Below are positions 1 to 8,172 of a DNA stretch of 26,396 nucleotides, in pieces. Source of the DNA: Candidatus Sigynarchaeota archaeon (GTDB lineage Archaea > Asgardarchaeota > Jordarchaeia > Jordarchaeales > Jordarchaeaceae); NCBI GenBank assembly GCA_030587505.1, contig JAUQYY010000160.1, positions 1-26,396 of the forward strand, in the 5' to 3' direction. Every line of letters starts with the position of its first letter. Positions within the stretch are counted from its first letter, which is position 1. The notes beneath the pieces are model-generated. The model saw only the letters and a program-made list of their open reading frames with translations, was not told the origin of the DNA and searched no databases. A program made the position numbers and the translations under genes.

Positions 1-343
1 CATAGTTTTTCATTTACCTAGCAGATGTGTGAAAATTACCATTTTCCTCTAAGTTTCTGCCCGGTAATGAACCTACAGGATTAGCGATCATCTAAAAACT
101 GAAGGTGCTTTGCGCATGATCACCTCCGTTAGTTCAGGGAATGATGATGCGGAGCCGGATTCGAATTGAGAATATGGGATGGTATTCCCCGCCCCCTACT
201 AGCATCTATGGATTTTTTCAGGAGACTTACGATGTGATATAGCTGCCACTGAATCCACAACTTGATGACTGGAAAAACTTTTATTTCCAAAGGCAAAAAA
301 TAAAGATAGCCCCTAATGTATCCTCATATGTAGGGCAAAACCC
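1..343. other. gene-free left edge upstream of tRNA-Val
   Basis: I see no supportable protein gene here. The stretch has several short hairpins, for example GAATA/TATTC around 171-188, and a T-loop-like heptamer (TTCGAAT) near 160, but no complete cloverleaf or box C/D pair that I can close. It probably holds the upstream region of the tRNA and perhaps the end of a gene lying outside the window. Confidence 0.4.
295..305 (+). promoter_or_regulatory. possible TATA box of tRNA-Val
   Basis: An A/T-only run lies about 40-48 nt ahead of the mature 5' end of tRNA-Val, which would give a short leader. A second candidate, CTTTTATTT at about 278-286, is equally AT-rich, so the choice is uncertain. Confidence 0.3.
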
Positions 344-416
344 GGGCGCATGGTCTAGTGGTTATGATGCCGCGCTTACGACGCGGAGGTCTCCGGTTCA
401 ATTCCGGATGCGCCCA
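344..416 (+). tRNA. tRNA-Val (anticodon UAC), intronless
   Basis: This is a 73-nt cloverleaf. The acceptor stem GGGCGCA (344-350) pairs with TGCGCCC (409-415), and the discriminator is A416. The anticodon stem is CCGCG/CGCGG (370-374/382-386) and its loop CTTACGA places the anticodon TAC at 377-379. The T arm is TCCGG-TTCAATT-CCGGA. No intron is needed and CCA is not encoded (the next bases are CTC). This contrasts with the two other tRNA genes of the window, which both carry introns and an encoded CCA. Confidence 0.96.
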
Positions 417-597
417 CTCACACATTCTTTAGCCTGGCAAACCTCCGAATTGTTACCTATTGTTTTGAGTCAGTTTGTATTCGGGTAGGTTTTAGTAGTC
501 CATATATTTCCCTTAAACATAAATTCTGAAACCCAGCACTAGAAACCCGTCGCAGGCACCGTCTACCAGGATTCCGCAAGAATTGTTCTATCAGATA

Positions 598-609
598 TTT
601 TTATATTTT
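598..609 (+). promoter_or_regulatory. TATA box of RNase P RNA gene
   Basis: A T/A-only stretch around TTTATATTTT lies about 25 nt ahead of the predicted RNA 5' end at 630. This is the usual archaeal TATA-to-start spacing. Confidence 0.6.
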
Positions 610-629
610 TTAGAGCGATATTTAGTTAA

Positions 630-1019
630 GGGTGATGAGCAGAAGGACGGCTGCCGGTGCCTTTTGGCGCTGAGGAAATCCATCCATCATGTGGGGCTCG
701 AGCACTGCAAAGTGCAGGCTGAGAAGCCTGGCAATGGAGCAGAAATCCTTTCAAAAGAGGACTGCAAACGATACATCCATCTGAGAGATGACCATGATGC
801 GGATTAAACTTGTAAACCTGTAGAAATTCCTCTACAGAAAACCGCAGAGGACTCGGATGGGAGTGTTGAAACGGCCAGCCTCGAGGATGCAAGTCCAAAT
901 AGGCTGCCGATGATCCCCACAAGAGGCGGCGGGTAGGACGCTAAGCTGAATGCCGTCAAGAGATCGAATGGTAACATCGATCTCTGAACAGAAGATGGAT
1001 TACTCTCTGCACATCACCC
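630..1019 (+). ncRNA. rnpB: RNase P RNA, archaeal type
   Basis: This is the catalytic RNA of RNase P, which matures tRNA 5' ends together with Rpp proteins. Seen in sequence: the terminal helix P1 is formed by GGGTGATG-a-GCAGA (630-643) and TCTGC-a-CATCACCC (1006-1019), which are perfectly complementary. The core helix P4 is formed by AATCCATC (677-684), next to the CR-I-like GAGGAAAT, and GATGGATT (994-1001), next to the CR-V-like ACAGAA (988-993). Between them are hallmark archaeal blocks: GTTGAAACGGCCAG near 865, GATGCAAGTCCAAATAGG near 885-902 and GCTAAGCTGAATGCCGTC near 940-957. Length is about 390 nt, within or slightly above the usual archaeal range. Two short open frames overlapping it on both strands are chance frames. 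Ends are set by P1 and may be off by a few bases. Confidence 0.95.
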
Positions 1020-1105
1020 CCACATTCTGGTTCTCAAAATGCCCAACTAATTACATACCCCCTTTGAAACCGTAACTTAAGCATACCTCCCCCGTACTCC
1101 TAGGT

Positions 1106-1630
1106 TTACGTATCCCAATATTTTCCCTCTTCGAACATGTACTGCTTTTGAATCCTAATTATATCTGCACTATCTGCTGCTTTTGAATAGTCTTCTAAAA
1201 GATTTTCATTAAGTCTAATGAAGTTTAATCCCCACTTAAAAAGGCTAAGAATTTCTCTTGCTTTTTCCTTTCTGTTCGTGATATAAAGGGCAGCAGCCAG
1301 AGCTTCGGCGCTACTTAGTTTTGTTGGTTTACCATAATTTATTGGATTCGCAGCTATCAAGTATGGTAACGCGCGTCTTATTCCCCTCACTCGTTTAAAA
1401 ATTTCCTCAGCTAGATTCCATGAGCAGTCTATAACCGTAAGCCCTCCTTTTGCAATGTATTTGCTATCTTGTGGGGATAGCGCCTTCAGAGCGAAGGGAT
1501 CTAGTATCACACTACCCCTTGGAATTTCTGATAAACGGCGTATTAATCTCACCTTACCGTACCTAACCAGTCTTAGACCGGTACAAAGATGTGGGGCGCA
1601 TTGTTTAGCATTATACAAGTACAGCTTCAT
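1106..1630 (-). CDS. tsr3: Tsr3, 16S/18S rRNA aminocarboxypropyltransferase
   Basis: Tsr3 transfers the 3-amino-3-carboxypropyl group from SAM to N1-methylpseudouridine in helix 31 of small-subunit rRNA. The family signature is plain: an N-terminal segment with two cysteines (KQCAPHLCTG), LSPQDSKYIAKGGLTVIDCSW in the middle, and then LPYLIAANPINYGKP, SSAEALAAALYI and FKWGLNFIRLNENLLEDY. The length (about 174 aa) is typical of archaeal members. I chose ATG 1630 because archaeal Tsr3 usually begins with a short strand like MKLYLYNAKQC, and a GTGATGG run lies about 6 nt upstream. GTG 1642 and ATG 1639 are in frame and possible. It is transcribed away from the Lrp-like gene and ends close to the RNase P RNA gene. 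Confidence 0.93.
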   Translation of the reverse strand: MKLYLYNAKQCAPHLCTGLRLVRYGKVRLIRRLSEIPRGSVILDPFALKALSPQDSKYIAKGGLTVIDCSWNLAEEIFKRVRGIRRALPYLIAANPINYGKPTKLSSAEALAAALYITNRKEKAREILSLFKWGLNFIRLNENLLEDYSKAADSADIIRIQKQYMFEEGKYWDT

Positions 1631-1786
1631 CTTTTCCATCACTGGGTAAGTATTCCTAAAAGCGTGAGTAAATTTTCAGAAAATAGCAACTATGGATTTG
1701 TTTCGGTTAGAATTTCCTTCTCTGGGAGTTCGTCCATATACTATACTTTGTTTACTACTTGGATTAAAGATAAGTACTTTGGTGTA

Positions 1787-1796
1787 ATTAAATATT
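1787..1796 (+). promoter_or_regulatory. TATA box of the Lrp-like gene
   Basis: ATTAAATATT lies about 30-38 nt ahead of the ATG at 1825, in the 180-bp divergent spacer shared with tsr3. It implies a very short leader. Confidence 0.5.
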
Positions 1797-1824
1797 ATAC
1801 GAAACAAATTTTTGTGGTGGTGGT

Positions 1825-2064
1825 ATGCCTATAGCCTTTGTTTTAATTAACACCGAGCCCGCTAACGAGGAAAAGGTTCTTCAAGAGGTCACCAAAATTG
1901 AGGGCATAGAAGAAGCATACATTCTGTACGGGGTGTACGATATTCTTGCAAAAATTCAAACCGAGTCGATGGAAAATCTGAAACAAACCATTATCTGGCA
2001 GATTAGAAAAATAGAGGGCGTTGTTTCAACACTCACTCTTATTGTAGCTGAGGAAGGAAGTTAA
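1825..2064 (+). CDS. stand-alone Lrp/AsnC ligand-binding (RAM) domain protein
   Basis: This 79-aa protein consists only of the C-terminal effector domain of Lrp/AsnC regulators. A beta strand (AFVLINTEPANEEKV) is followed by the typical GIEEAYILYGVYDILAKIQTES segment and a helix-strand pair ending in GVVSTLTLIVAEE. No DNA-binding helix-turn-helix is present. Proteins of this type form ring-like oligomers and bind amino acids or other small molecules. They may co-assemble with full-length Lrp proteins. The ATG is preceded directly by a GGTGGTGG run. The gene has its own TATA box and is not obviously in an operon. The ligand cannot be predicted. Confidence 0.88.
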   Translation: MPIAFVLINTEPANEEKVLQEVTKIEGIEEAYILYGVYDILAKIQTESMENLKQTIIWQIRKIEGVVSTLTLIVAEEGS

Positions 2065-2245
2065 AAAAATTATTACCTTTCTTTTTTAAATTCCGACAAG
2101 CTTCACTATCCTATGGGAAGCCCATTCATCCTTTTATTTCTTTACCAATCTGCTTAAACAGGGGACAACTTGTTAACGTATCCAATCAATACTCTCTGTT
2201 GATAAAAGATTTAAGAAGTGTTAACAACCCTTGGTAAGGAGGAAA

Positions 2246-2506
2246 ATGACTCGCCCGGAAATCTGTGAAATCTGTGAAGAGAAACAAGCATACAACGAAT
2301 GCCCTTTGTGTAACAGACTGGTTTGTAGGGGCTGCATTCTTGGAGACATCTGCGTTATCTGCACCGAATTGTTGTGCACAAATTGTAAAAAACGACTATC
2401 CGACCGTGCATGCAATATCTGCGGTCTAATAGTTTGCGAGGATTGTAGTTTGAAGATAAACGAAGAAACAATCTGTTTAAGCTGTTATTCCAAGGGGCGC
2501 TTTTGA
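2246..2506 (+). CDS. 86-aa cysteine-rich protein with eight CxxC pairs (putative four-zinc protein)
   Basis: I do not recognise a named family. The ATG at 2246 sits 4 nt after a perfect GGAGG, so I prefer it to the upstream TTG at 2231. CxxC pairs fall at residues 7/10, 19/22, 27/30, 36/39, 44/47, 56/59, 64/67 and 77/80, so 16 of 86 residues are cysteine. This is enough for four tetrahedral zinc sites. Short repeats such as C-x-x-C-x4-[LV]-V-C-x-x-C suggest tandem B-box/RING-like or rubredoxin-like knuckles. Its TGA (2504-2506) is followed with no gap by the GTG start of tiaS, so the two are almost certainly co-translated. A role linked to tRNA or RNA binding is inference from that coupling. 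Confidence 0.8.
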   Translation: MTRPEICEICEEKQAYNECPLCNRLVCRGCILGDICVICTELLCTNCKKRLSDRACNICGLIVCEDCSLKINEETICLSCYSKGRF

Positions 2507-3829
2507 GTGACTCTTCTAAACATAGGATTCGACGATACCGACGCTCCCTATGGAGGCTGCACAACATATCTATGTGCAAAATTAGTGGAAGCCCTCTTAT
2601 CTCTGAATGTGACTTTTGTTGATTACCCCCTGTTAATACGTTTAAATCCCAATGTGCCTTTCCGAACCAGAGGAAACGCTGCTCTTTGTTTAAGAATAGA
2701 TATTGACGACGACTTAGAAAATAAGGTTAAGCAAACTGTTTTAAAAATAATAGAAGAGGGAGCGGAACTAACCTTTAAAAACACAAATCCCGGTATTGTG
2801 TTTTACGAAGGAAAAATCATACCCGATAAGCTGAGAAAATTCTCCAAAAAGGCGATACGCGATATCGTAATAGTTGATAAAGCCATAAAAACGGCTAAGG
2901 CTGTGGGCGCGGAAATCCACACTTTCAAAAACAAAAGAGGCATTATCGGCGCGTTGGCTGCTGTGGGTACACTTCTAGAAGATGACCACACGTATGAACT
3001 GATAACTTACAGAACCCCCGAAAATTACGGCAAACCACGCGCAATAGACGCCGCCTCTGTGAAAAAAATGAACCTAGCGACCTCTCCAAACACGTTCTGC
3101 AATTTAGATAATGAGCGCATATTGATCACCCCACATGGACCTGACCCTATCCTTTACGGTGTTAGAGGAAACTCCGCAGAAATAGTTTACAAAGCACACA
3201 GAATGATTACCTCACTCGAACCAATTGAAAGATGGTTAATTTTCAGAACCAATCAAGGCACAGATATGCATTTACAATTTCTACCCAGTATTTCCCGGGT
3301 GAGACCATACCTATCCGTAATACTAAACGGCGAGGTCTCCAGCAAACCAAAAACAATTCCCGGAGGGCACGTAATCATACAGATTAAAGATCACACAGGA
3401 AAAATTGACTGCGCAGCATATGAGCCGACAGGTAAATTCCGAGAGGTGGTAAAAAGCCTGATTCCCGGCGATCAGATTCGAGTCTATGGCGGTGTTCGCC
3501 CCGCATCTTCCCTCCATCCCATTACCATCAATCTGGAGAAACTAGAAATTCTCAAATTAGCCCCTCTTATAGTAAAGTTTAATCCCAAATGTCCAGAATG
3601 CGGAAAGAGGATGACATCCGCTGGTAAAGATAAGGGGTTTAAATGCAAGAAATGCGGATTAAAACTAAGAAAAATCGAAAAATCAACTTTAGAACTACCC
3701 AGAAACTTATCCGAAAAATTGTATTTACCCCCTCCTAGAGCACACCGCCATCTTACCCGCCCAAAGGAACGAATCAATAAAAAAGCAGAAAAACCCGAAA
3801 CTATGTTCACACCTTGGCATTATCCATAA
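2507..3829 (+). CDS. tiaS: tRNA(Ile2) 2-agmatinylcytidine synthetase TiaS
   Basis: TiaS attaches agmatine to C34 of tRNA-Ile(CAU) using ATP, making agmatidine so that archaea can read AUA. The N-terminus has the family signature GFDDTDAPYGGCTTYL (about residues 7-22). Next come the catalytic and kinase-like regions (for example PNVPFRTRGNAA near residue 50 and GIIGALAAVGT near 145). A predicted OB-fold lies around residues 270-350 (PYLSVILNGEV to LEKLEIL), followed by a zinc ribbon CPECG...CKKCG (about 363-386) and a basic tail. The length, 440 aa, is normal. It starts with GTG immediately after the stop of the CxxC protein and ends 10 bp from the convergent deoxyhypusine synthase gene. Confidence 0.95.
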   Translation: MTLLNIGFDDTDAPYGGCTTYLCAKLVEALLSLNVTFVDYPLLIRLNPNVPFRTRGNAALCLRIDIDDDLENKVKQTVLKIIEEGAELTFKNTNPGIVFYEGKIIPDKLRKFSKKAIRDIVIVDKAIKTAKAVGAEIHTFKNKRGIIGALAAVGTLLEDDHTYELITYRTPENYGKPRAIDAASVKKMNLATSPNTFCNLDNERILITPHGPDPILYGVRGNSAEIVYKAHRMITSLEPIERWLIFRTNQGTDMHLQFLPSISRVRPYLSVILNGEVSSKPKTIPGGHVIIQIKDHTGKIDCAAYEPTGKFREVVKSLIPGDQIRVYGGVRPASSLHPITINLEKLEILKLAPLIVKFNPKCPECGKRMTSAGKDKGFKCKKCGLKLRKIEKSTLELPRNLSEKLYLPPPRAHRHLTRPKERINKKAEKPETMFTPWHYP

Positions 3830-3839
3830 AAAATAAGTT

Positions 3840-4769
3840 TCACTGCTTGAGTTTCTGTTTAGCAGCAGCTACAATAATCGGAAAGGCTATTGTAACATCC
3901 GCTATTACATCGACGCTTCTCGCATCGCTTTTCAGCTTACCCCACGATTTTGCTTCACTTAGAGACGCTCCACTCAGTCCTCCAGACTCTTGCCTGTCAA
4001 GGGTGATTTGAATGGCGTAATCAAAGCCTCTACCTGTAATAAGCATGGTTTGTAAAATGTGATTCTTTGGAACGCCCCCGCCTAGGATAATGGCGCCGCT
4101 CTTTTTGCTTTCATACGCTATGTTGATAATTCTATGCAAATCCTCCAGTACGTCTATTCTCAGCGGATTTAGCTGCGAAAAAAGCCATGCTTGGAGCCCA
4201 AGAATAGAGTCTGTTACTGCAGGGCAAAATATCGGGATCCCCCTATCCGCTGCAGCCTTCACGAAGGAGTTTGTATCCTTTAACCTGCTCCCGATTTCAT
4301 TTATGAGCTCAGACACCGTAATACCCTTTTTTCTTTTTTCTACATCTATATCGCTGAAAATTTGTTGAATCTGCTTTTCAAACTTAATGAACGCCTCATC
4401 AGGAAGAAAGGCATCATAAATGCGATTTATCCCTCGTTCCCTAAGCTCCGAATCATCTCCCCTTATTCCTTTTCGGTGGTGTTCACCAAAAGCCTCGATA
4501 ATATCATGTGTTATGTTTGCTCCGGTGCTAACAATGACATCCACAAAACCTTCACGAATTAAATCGGCGAACAGCCCCCCCAACCCTGCTGGTACCAAGG
4601 CGCCCGCAAGTCCCAGAAAAACTTTGACATCAGGGTCCTTAACCATCTCAACAAATATGTCCACCGCTCTTGCTAAGCGGCCCGCGCAGAAAACCCCCGA
4701 TTCACCCATCTCTCTAACCAGATCTAAGACACTCATGTGTTCTTCTATTTCAATTCTTTTTATCTCCAT
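3840..4769 (-). CDS. dys: deoxyhypusine synthase
   Basis: This enzyme transfers the aminobutyl group of spermidine, NAD-dependently, to one lysine of aIF5A, the first step of hypusine formation. The substrate protein is also encoded in this window (14100-14498). Family motifs visible: FLGLAGALVPAGLGG near residues 51-65, STGANITHDIIEAFGEHH near 81-98, PIFCPAVTDSILG near 179-191, LGGGVPKNH near 229-237 and the active-site segment EAKSWGKL with the catalytic lysine at about K278. The protein is 309 aa, a normal length. The ATG follows a TTGAGGTT ribosome site at about 7 nt. It lies 68 nt downstream of pus10 on the same strand and could be co-transcribed with it. Confidence 0.96.
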   Translation of the reverse strand: MEIKRIEIEEHMSVLDLVREMGESGVFCAGRLARAVDIFVEMVKDPDVKVFLGLAGALVPAGLGGLFADLIREGFVDVIVSTGANITHDIIEAFGEHHRKGIRGDDSELRERGINRIYDAFLPDEAFIKFEKQIQQIFSDIDVEKRKKGITVSELINEIGSRLKDTNSFVKAAADRGIPIFCPAVTDSILGLQAWLFSQLNPLRIDVLEDLHRIINIAYESKKSGAIILGGGVPKNHILQTMLITGRGFDYAIQITLDRQESGGLSGASLSEAKSWGKLKSDARSVDVIADVTIAFPIIVAAAKQKLKQ

Positions 4770-4837
4770 TTGTATAACCTCAACTGCTCTTGTTAAGTAA
4801 ACTTATCATTTTTCTTTTCTCTCTGATAGGTGGTGGG

Positions 4838-6166
4838 TTACTGGTTTTCATCAACTTTAATTACGTCCAATTCTAAACACTTTGCCTCTGTCCCTAATAT
4901 AGAAGATACACTTGGTTCTGTACGCCCTTCATCACCAGAAACGAGTTCTTTAATGTATAGGCCTCCTTGACACTCGATGATTAGCTCTAATTTGTTCGAG
5001 TCTAATACTTTGTAATCTACTTTGAAAACCTTTTTTGTTCTAACTAGGTTGGCTCTCCGGTGGGATACTCTCGCTGGGGTGCGTTGATGAATGGTTTCCC
5101 CTGTAAGTTTTGTTTTCAGGAATTCCAGCTTTTCTATGGGTACCGGGTCCTTTAACTCTACTAAGGCTCTGTATGTTTTGCTAGATGTTTGAGACAAAGC
5201 TTTGATTCGCCTAACCTCTTCCTTGTTTGAAAATTTAAGATTCTTTACCATTACCTTTCCTTCAGCGCGCGTGTTGATCATGTTTTCCAATTCTTTTAAA
5301 TCGATGCGCCTCTTTTTTGGGTTTTTGATTTCTAAGACGAACTGCCGTCCGTTTCCTAGCATTCTGGCGTCAATGTCTTCTCTTCCCGCTCCGTGAAATT
5401 TTGTCTCTTCCCCTTCGGTTATTTCCAATGCGGGTTCAGCGATTATCTCTTCCACTGATTCTTGATACATTTTCCCTGTGCCGTTACACCTCTCGCATCC
5501 CTCCCCCCTGCATTCTCGGCATGGCCATTTAGTCTGAGGAATGCCTCTAACAAGTTTCAAGTATCTCCCCGAAATATAGAGCGGATTCACCTCAATTGAT
5601 GTAGATAAATCTTCTATATTCAAAACTACGAGTATATCCGGCCTGTTAAACTCCACCCTCTTACCAGTCAACGCTGTCACTACTTTGCCAATTTCACGGT
5701 TAATTTCCGCTTTTAACGCTTCCCCCGTATTAACCTTAAACTTCGATCTTAACACATCCTCTTTTTCAGCGATTCTGGAGGGAACCCTTGATCCTATAAG
5801 AAAGTTGTTAAAATCATATTCCTCCAATTCTAAAGCGATTTTTCTTGCAATCTCCTCTTTCTTAGAAAAAATATTCTCGCAAATTTCACACTTTCCCTCT
5901 ACGCTAGGTTTAAAACCCATTTTTCGAAGTGTTTCCAAAGCGGGGATGAAAAAACCGTTGACCGCCACAATTCTCAGCAACTCCTCCCCCCTCTCCTTAT
6001 CACTCGCGAGAAGGCTATGGCCAATGAGCGTCAACACCATCTTTATTGACCGTCCTCTTTCCGCATTATCTGCTCTTGTGCCCAGCAAAGCAAATTGTCG
6101 CCCAAGACAATTATCACAAATCTTGTACTCTTTCAGAATGTTTATTGCCTGATCAATTATCTCCAT
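4838..6166 (-). CDS. pus10: tRNA pseudouridine(54/55) synthase Pus10
   Basis: Pus10 makes pseudouridine 54 and 55 in the T loop of archaeal tRNAs. Seen: an N-terminal zinc motif (CDNCLGRQF with a later CEIC), a THUMP-like region, a second cysteine knuckle CRECRGEGCERCNGTG (about residues 215-230), and the catalytic core GAGREDIDARMLGNGRQFVLEI, whose Asp in the ARED-like RE-D-IDARM segment is the expected nucleophile. The open frame extends to 6271, but that extension is hydrophobic and unlike the family. ATG 6166 (MEIIDQAIN...) matches the usual Pus10 start and ATG 6175 is the alternative. The start overlaps the end of the TrmY-like gene by about 14 nt, so translation is probably coupled. Confidence 0.94.
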   Translation of the reverse strand: MEIIDQAINILKEYKICDNCLGRQFALLGTRADNAERGRSIKMVLTLIGHSLLASDKERGEELLRIVAVNGFFIPALETLRKMGFKPSVEGKCEICENIFSKKEEIARKIALELEEYDFNNFLIGSRVPSRIAEKEDVLRSKFKVNTGEALKAEINREIGKVVTALTGKRVEFNRPDILVVLNIEDLSTSIEVNPLYISGRYLKLVRGIPQTKWPCRECRGEGCERCNGTGKMYQESVEEIIAEPALEITEGEETKFHGAGREDIDARMLGNGRQFVLEIKNPKKRRIDLKELENMINTRAEGKVMVKNLKFSNKEEVRRIKALSQTSSKTYRALVELKDPVPIEKLEFLKTKLTGETIHQRTPARVSHRRANLVRTKKVFKVDYKVLDSNKLELIIECQGGLYIKELVSGDEGRTEPSVSSILGTEAKCLELDVIKVDENQ

Positions 6167-6758
6167 CGCTATCATTACTCCACAAGGAATCCAGCCTGTT
6201 ATGAACCATAACAATGAAATTATCAACTGTGTAGATATCCCTGAAAAATACACCCTTATATCCTTGCCCAAACAGCTTATTCCTCTCAGAAATAGTAAAC
6301 GGGTATCGAATTGGGATAATTACGTTAACATTCCTCCCAAGCTTTATTTTTTCAATTGCCTCCCCACTCGTGGTTGGAAATATTATCTGATTGGTGGTTA
6401 TCCTCCTTAACGTTTCTACCATATCGCTGTTTTCGCATATGTAAACCCCCCGCCTAGACCTAATCTCTCTCCTTTTATTTAGCTTATTTAGCTCCCTCTG
6501 CGTCCTCATTAGTAATATGGCAATAGATCTTGTGTCTGGGCCCAAATATTTCAACTCACTGCCAACTAGTTTGAACGTGTATCCCTCCCTCTTAACTAAA
6601 ATGTAAACTACGGTGTTTCGCCTGATTTCCCCAGAGAGAAAGAAGGCGGCTCTTATACACGCGCTGAGCGCTGAAACAGTTTGATCGACGAATCCTCGGT
6701 TGAGTTGTTTCAGTTCAATTCTGGGGATACCCTCCACTAGGATACTGAAGTATCTCAT
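6153..6758 (-). CDS. TrmY-like SPOUT protein with altered cofactor loop
   Basis: The N-terminal half matches TrmY (tRNA pseudouridine54-N1-methyltransferase): AAFFLSGEIRRNTVVYI (about residues 37-53), then LVGSELKYLGPDTRSIAIL (about 64-82). The C-terminus has the family-like VHNRLDSLW (about 185-193). TrmY uses the pseudouridine 54 made by Pus10, whose gene follows directly. However, the segment where TrmY has its GDH-hydrophobic-G SAM-binding knot loop reads IIPIRYPFTISERNKL (about 147-162), and the conserved Ser/Pro- and His/Cys-bearing loop before the last helix is also changed. The protein may be inactive or repurposed. The start at 6758 forms an ATGA overlap with the srp54 stop and follows a GGAAAGG site. 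An upstream in-frame ATG (6776) is less likely. It could alternatively be a divergent paralogue with another substrate. Confidence 0.75.
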   Translation of the reverse strand: MRYFSILVEGIPRIELKQLNRGFVDQTVSALSACIRAAFFLSGEIRRNTVVYILVKREGYTFKLVGSELKYLGPDTRSIAILLMRTQRELNKLNKRREIRSRRGVYICENSDMVETLRRITTNQIIFPTTSGEAIEKIKLGRNVNVIIPIRYPFTISERNKLFGQGYKGVFFRDIYTVDNFIVMVHNRLDSLWSNDSDGDN

Positions 6759-8128
6759 GCCAGTTTTCCTTTCCATTTTCTTATCTGCTCTGGAGTTATA
6801 CCTGCTGGAATCTGCATGCCGTGTTTTCCACGCATCCTACGCTTTCCCATCATTTTAGCCATTTTTTTGGCGACAAAATACTGATCAATCAACTCTTTAA
6901 CCTCTTTAGGTTGTGTACCAGAACCCCTGGCGATTCGAATAATTCTAGAACGGTCAATTATCTTCGGGTTAACCAACTCCTCCTTAGTCATAGACTGCAG
7001 CATTACCTTCCAATAACCCATTTTGTCCTCAGCCACATCCTTCAATTCTTTGGGAATTTTGGCGCCAACCCCTAGCAACTCTAAAACTTTGCTGATAGGC
7101 CCCATCTTTCTTAACTGTTCCATGGAATTATAGAAATCCTTCAGCGTAAATCGTCCACTCAAAAAGGCCATAGCTGCATCCTTATCTGTACTCAACTCCG
7201 CTTCTCTAACTTTTTCTAATAGACTCTGTAGATCCCCCATTCCAAGCAATCGCCCGACGAATCCGGTAGGATTAAAACTTTCAATATCTTCGATTTTTTC
7301 ACCAGTGCCTATGAACTTGATAGGAGCTCCTGTGGCAGCTACGGCTGAGAGCGCCCCACCTCCACGTGCGGATCCATCCAGCTTGGTAACAATTATTGAT
7401 CCGACATCAGTGGCCTGTTTAAACGCCTGCGCCTGGACGGATGCCTGCTGTCCGAGAGTTCCATCCACCACCAGTATAATCTCTTGAGGATGAATGGCTT
7501 TTGCTATGTCTTGCATTTCTTTCATTAATCCCTTTTCTTCCTTATGTCTCCCGGAGGTATCGACGATTATCGCTTCGCATCCCAACTTTTGAAGTTTTTC
7601 AATCCCCTTCTTGGCGACTGCTACACTGTTTTTGCTTTTTTGATCCCCGTAAAATGGAATGTTTAACTCACTTACCAGTTGGTAAAGTTGTTCATAAGCG
7701 CCGGGGCGGAACGTATCTGCGCAAACTACCCCCGTCTTGATTCCTCTCTTACTAAGATACCTCGCGAGTTTGGCAACTGTTGTAGTTTTACCAGAACCCT
7801 GAATCCCCACAAGCATGATGATGTTTGTTTTTCCTGGTTTTATCTCGAGGGGATACGCTTTTCTTCCCAAAATATTAGTCAGCTCATCGTAAACTATTTT
7901 AACAATGTGTTCTCTCCTACTTATACCTGGGGGGAGAGTCTCATCAAGAGCTCTCTTCCGAATCCTCTCACTTATCTCAAAAACCAATTCAACATTTACA
8001 TCGGATGTCAGCAGCGCTCTTTGAAGCTCCCTAGTTAGCTCCTCCACAGCTGCTTTATCCGCAACGTTTGAACGCAGAATCTTATTTATTGCATTCCTTA
8101 AGCCTTCGCCCAGCTTTTCTAAGACCAT
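6755..8128 (-). CDS. srp54: signal recognition particle GTPase SRP54
   Basis: SRP54 binds 7S RNA and the signal sequences of nascent proteins and docks to FtsY at the membrane. The order is N domain (about 1-100), G domain with GIQGSGKTTT (108-117), DTFRPGAYEQL (138-148), DTSGR (190-194, DTAGR in most homologues) and TKLDG (248-252), then GTGEKIEDIESFNP and a methionine-rich M domain with MAKMMGKRRMRGKHGM near the C-terminus. The length, 457 aa, is typical. ATG 8128 is preceded by TGAGGTAG. It is the first gene of the srp54, TrmY-like, pus10 run, whose genes overlap by a few bases. No 7S RNA gene is seen in the window. Confidence 0.97.
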   Translation of the reverse strand: MVLEKLGEGLRNAINKILRSNVADKAAVEELTRELQRALLTSDVNVELVFEISERIRKRALDETLPPGISRREHIVKIVYDELTNILGRKAYPLEIKPGKTNIIMLVGIQGSGKTTTVAKLARYLSKRGIKTGVVCADTFRPGAYEQLYQLVSELNIPFYGDQKSKNSVAVAKKGIEKLQKLGCEAIIVDTSGRHKEEKGLMKEMQDIAKAIHPQEIILVVDGTLGQQASVQAQAFKQATDVGSIIVTKLDGSARGGGALSAVAATGAPIKFIGTGEKIEDIESFNPTGFVGRLLGMGDLQSLLEKVREAELSTDKDAAMAFLSGRFTLKDFYNSMEQLRKMGPISKVLELLGVGAKIPKELKDVAEDKMGYWKVMLQSMTKEELVNPKIIDRSRIIRIARGSGTQPKEVKELIDQYFVAKKMAKMMGKRRMRGKHGMQIPAGITPEQIRKWKGKLA

Positions 8129-8172
8129 CTACCTCACAATCCTTATAACCAAGATACCACATCGATTCTTTA

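Noticed and set aside
150..176. TTCGAAT T-loop-like heptamer and a tRNA 3'-end-like stretch on the minus strand
   Set aside because: No matching T stem, anticodon arm or acceptor partner could be found, even allowing introns; I cannot support a tRNA or att remnant.
583..922. Open frames of 74 aa (plus) and 98 aa (minus)
   Set aside because: Both lie inside the RNase P RNA, whose P1, P4 and conserved core blocks explain the sequence; neither product looks like a protein family.
6167..6271. N-terminal extension of Pus10
   Set aside because: It overlaps the TrmY-like gene, is hydrophobic, and lies before the start expected for the family.
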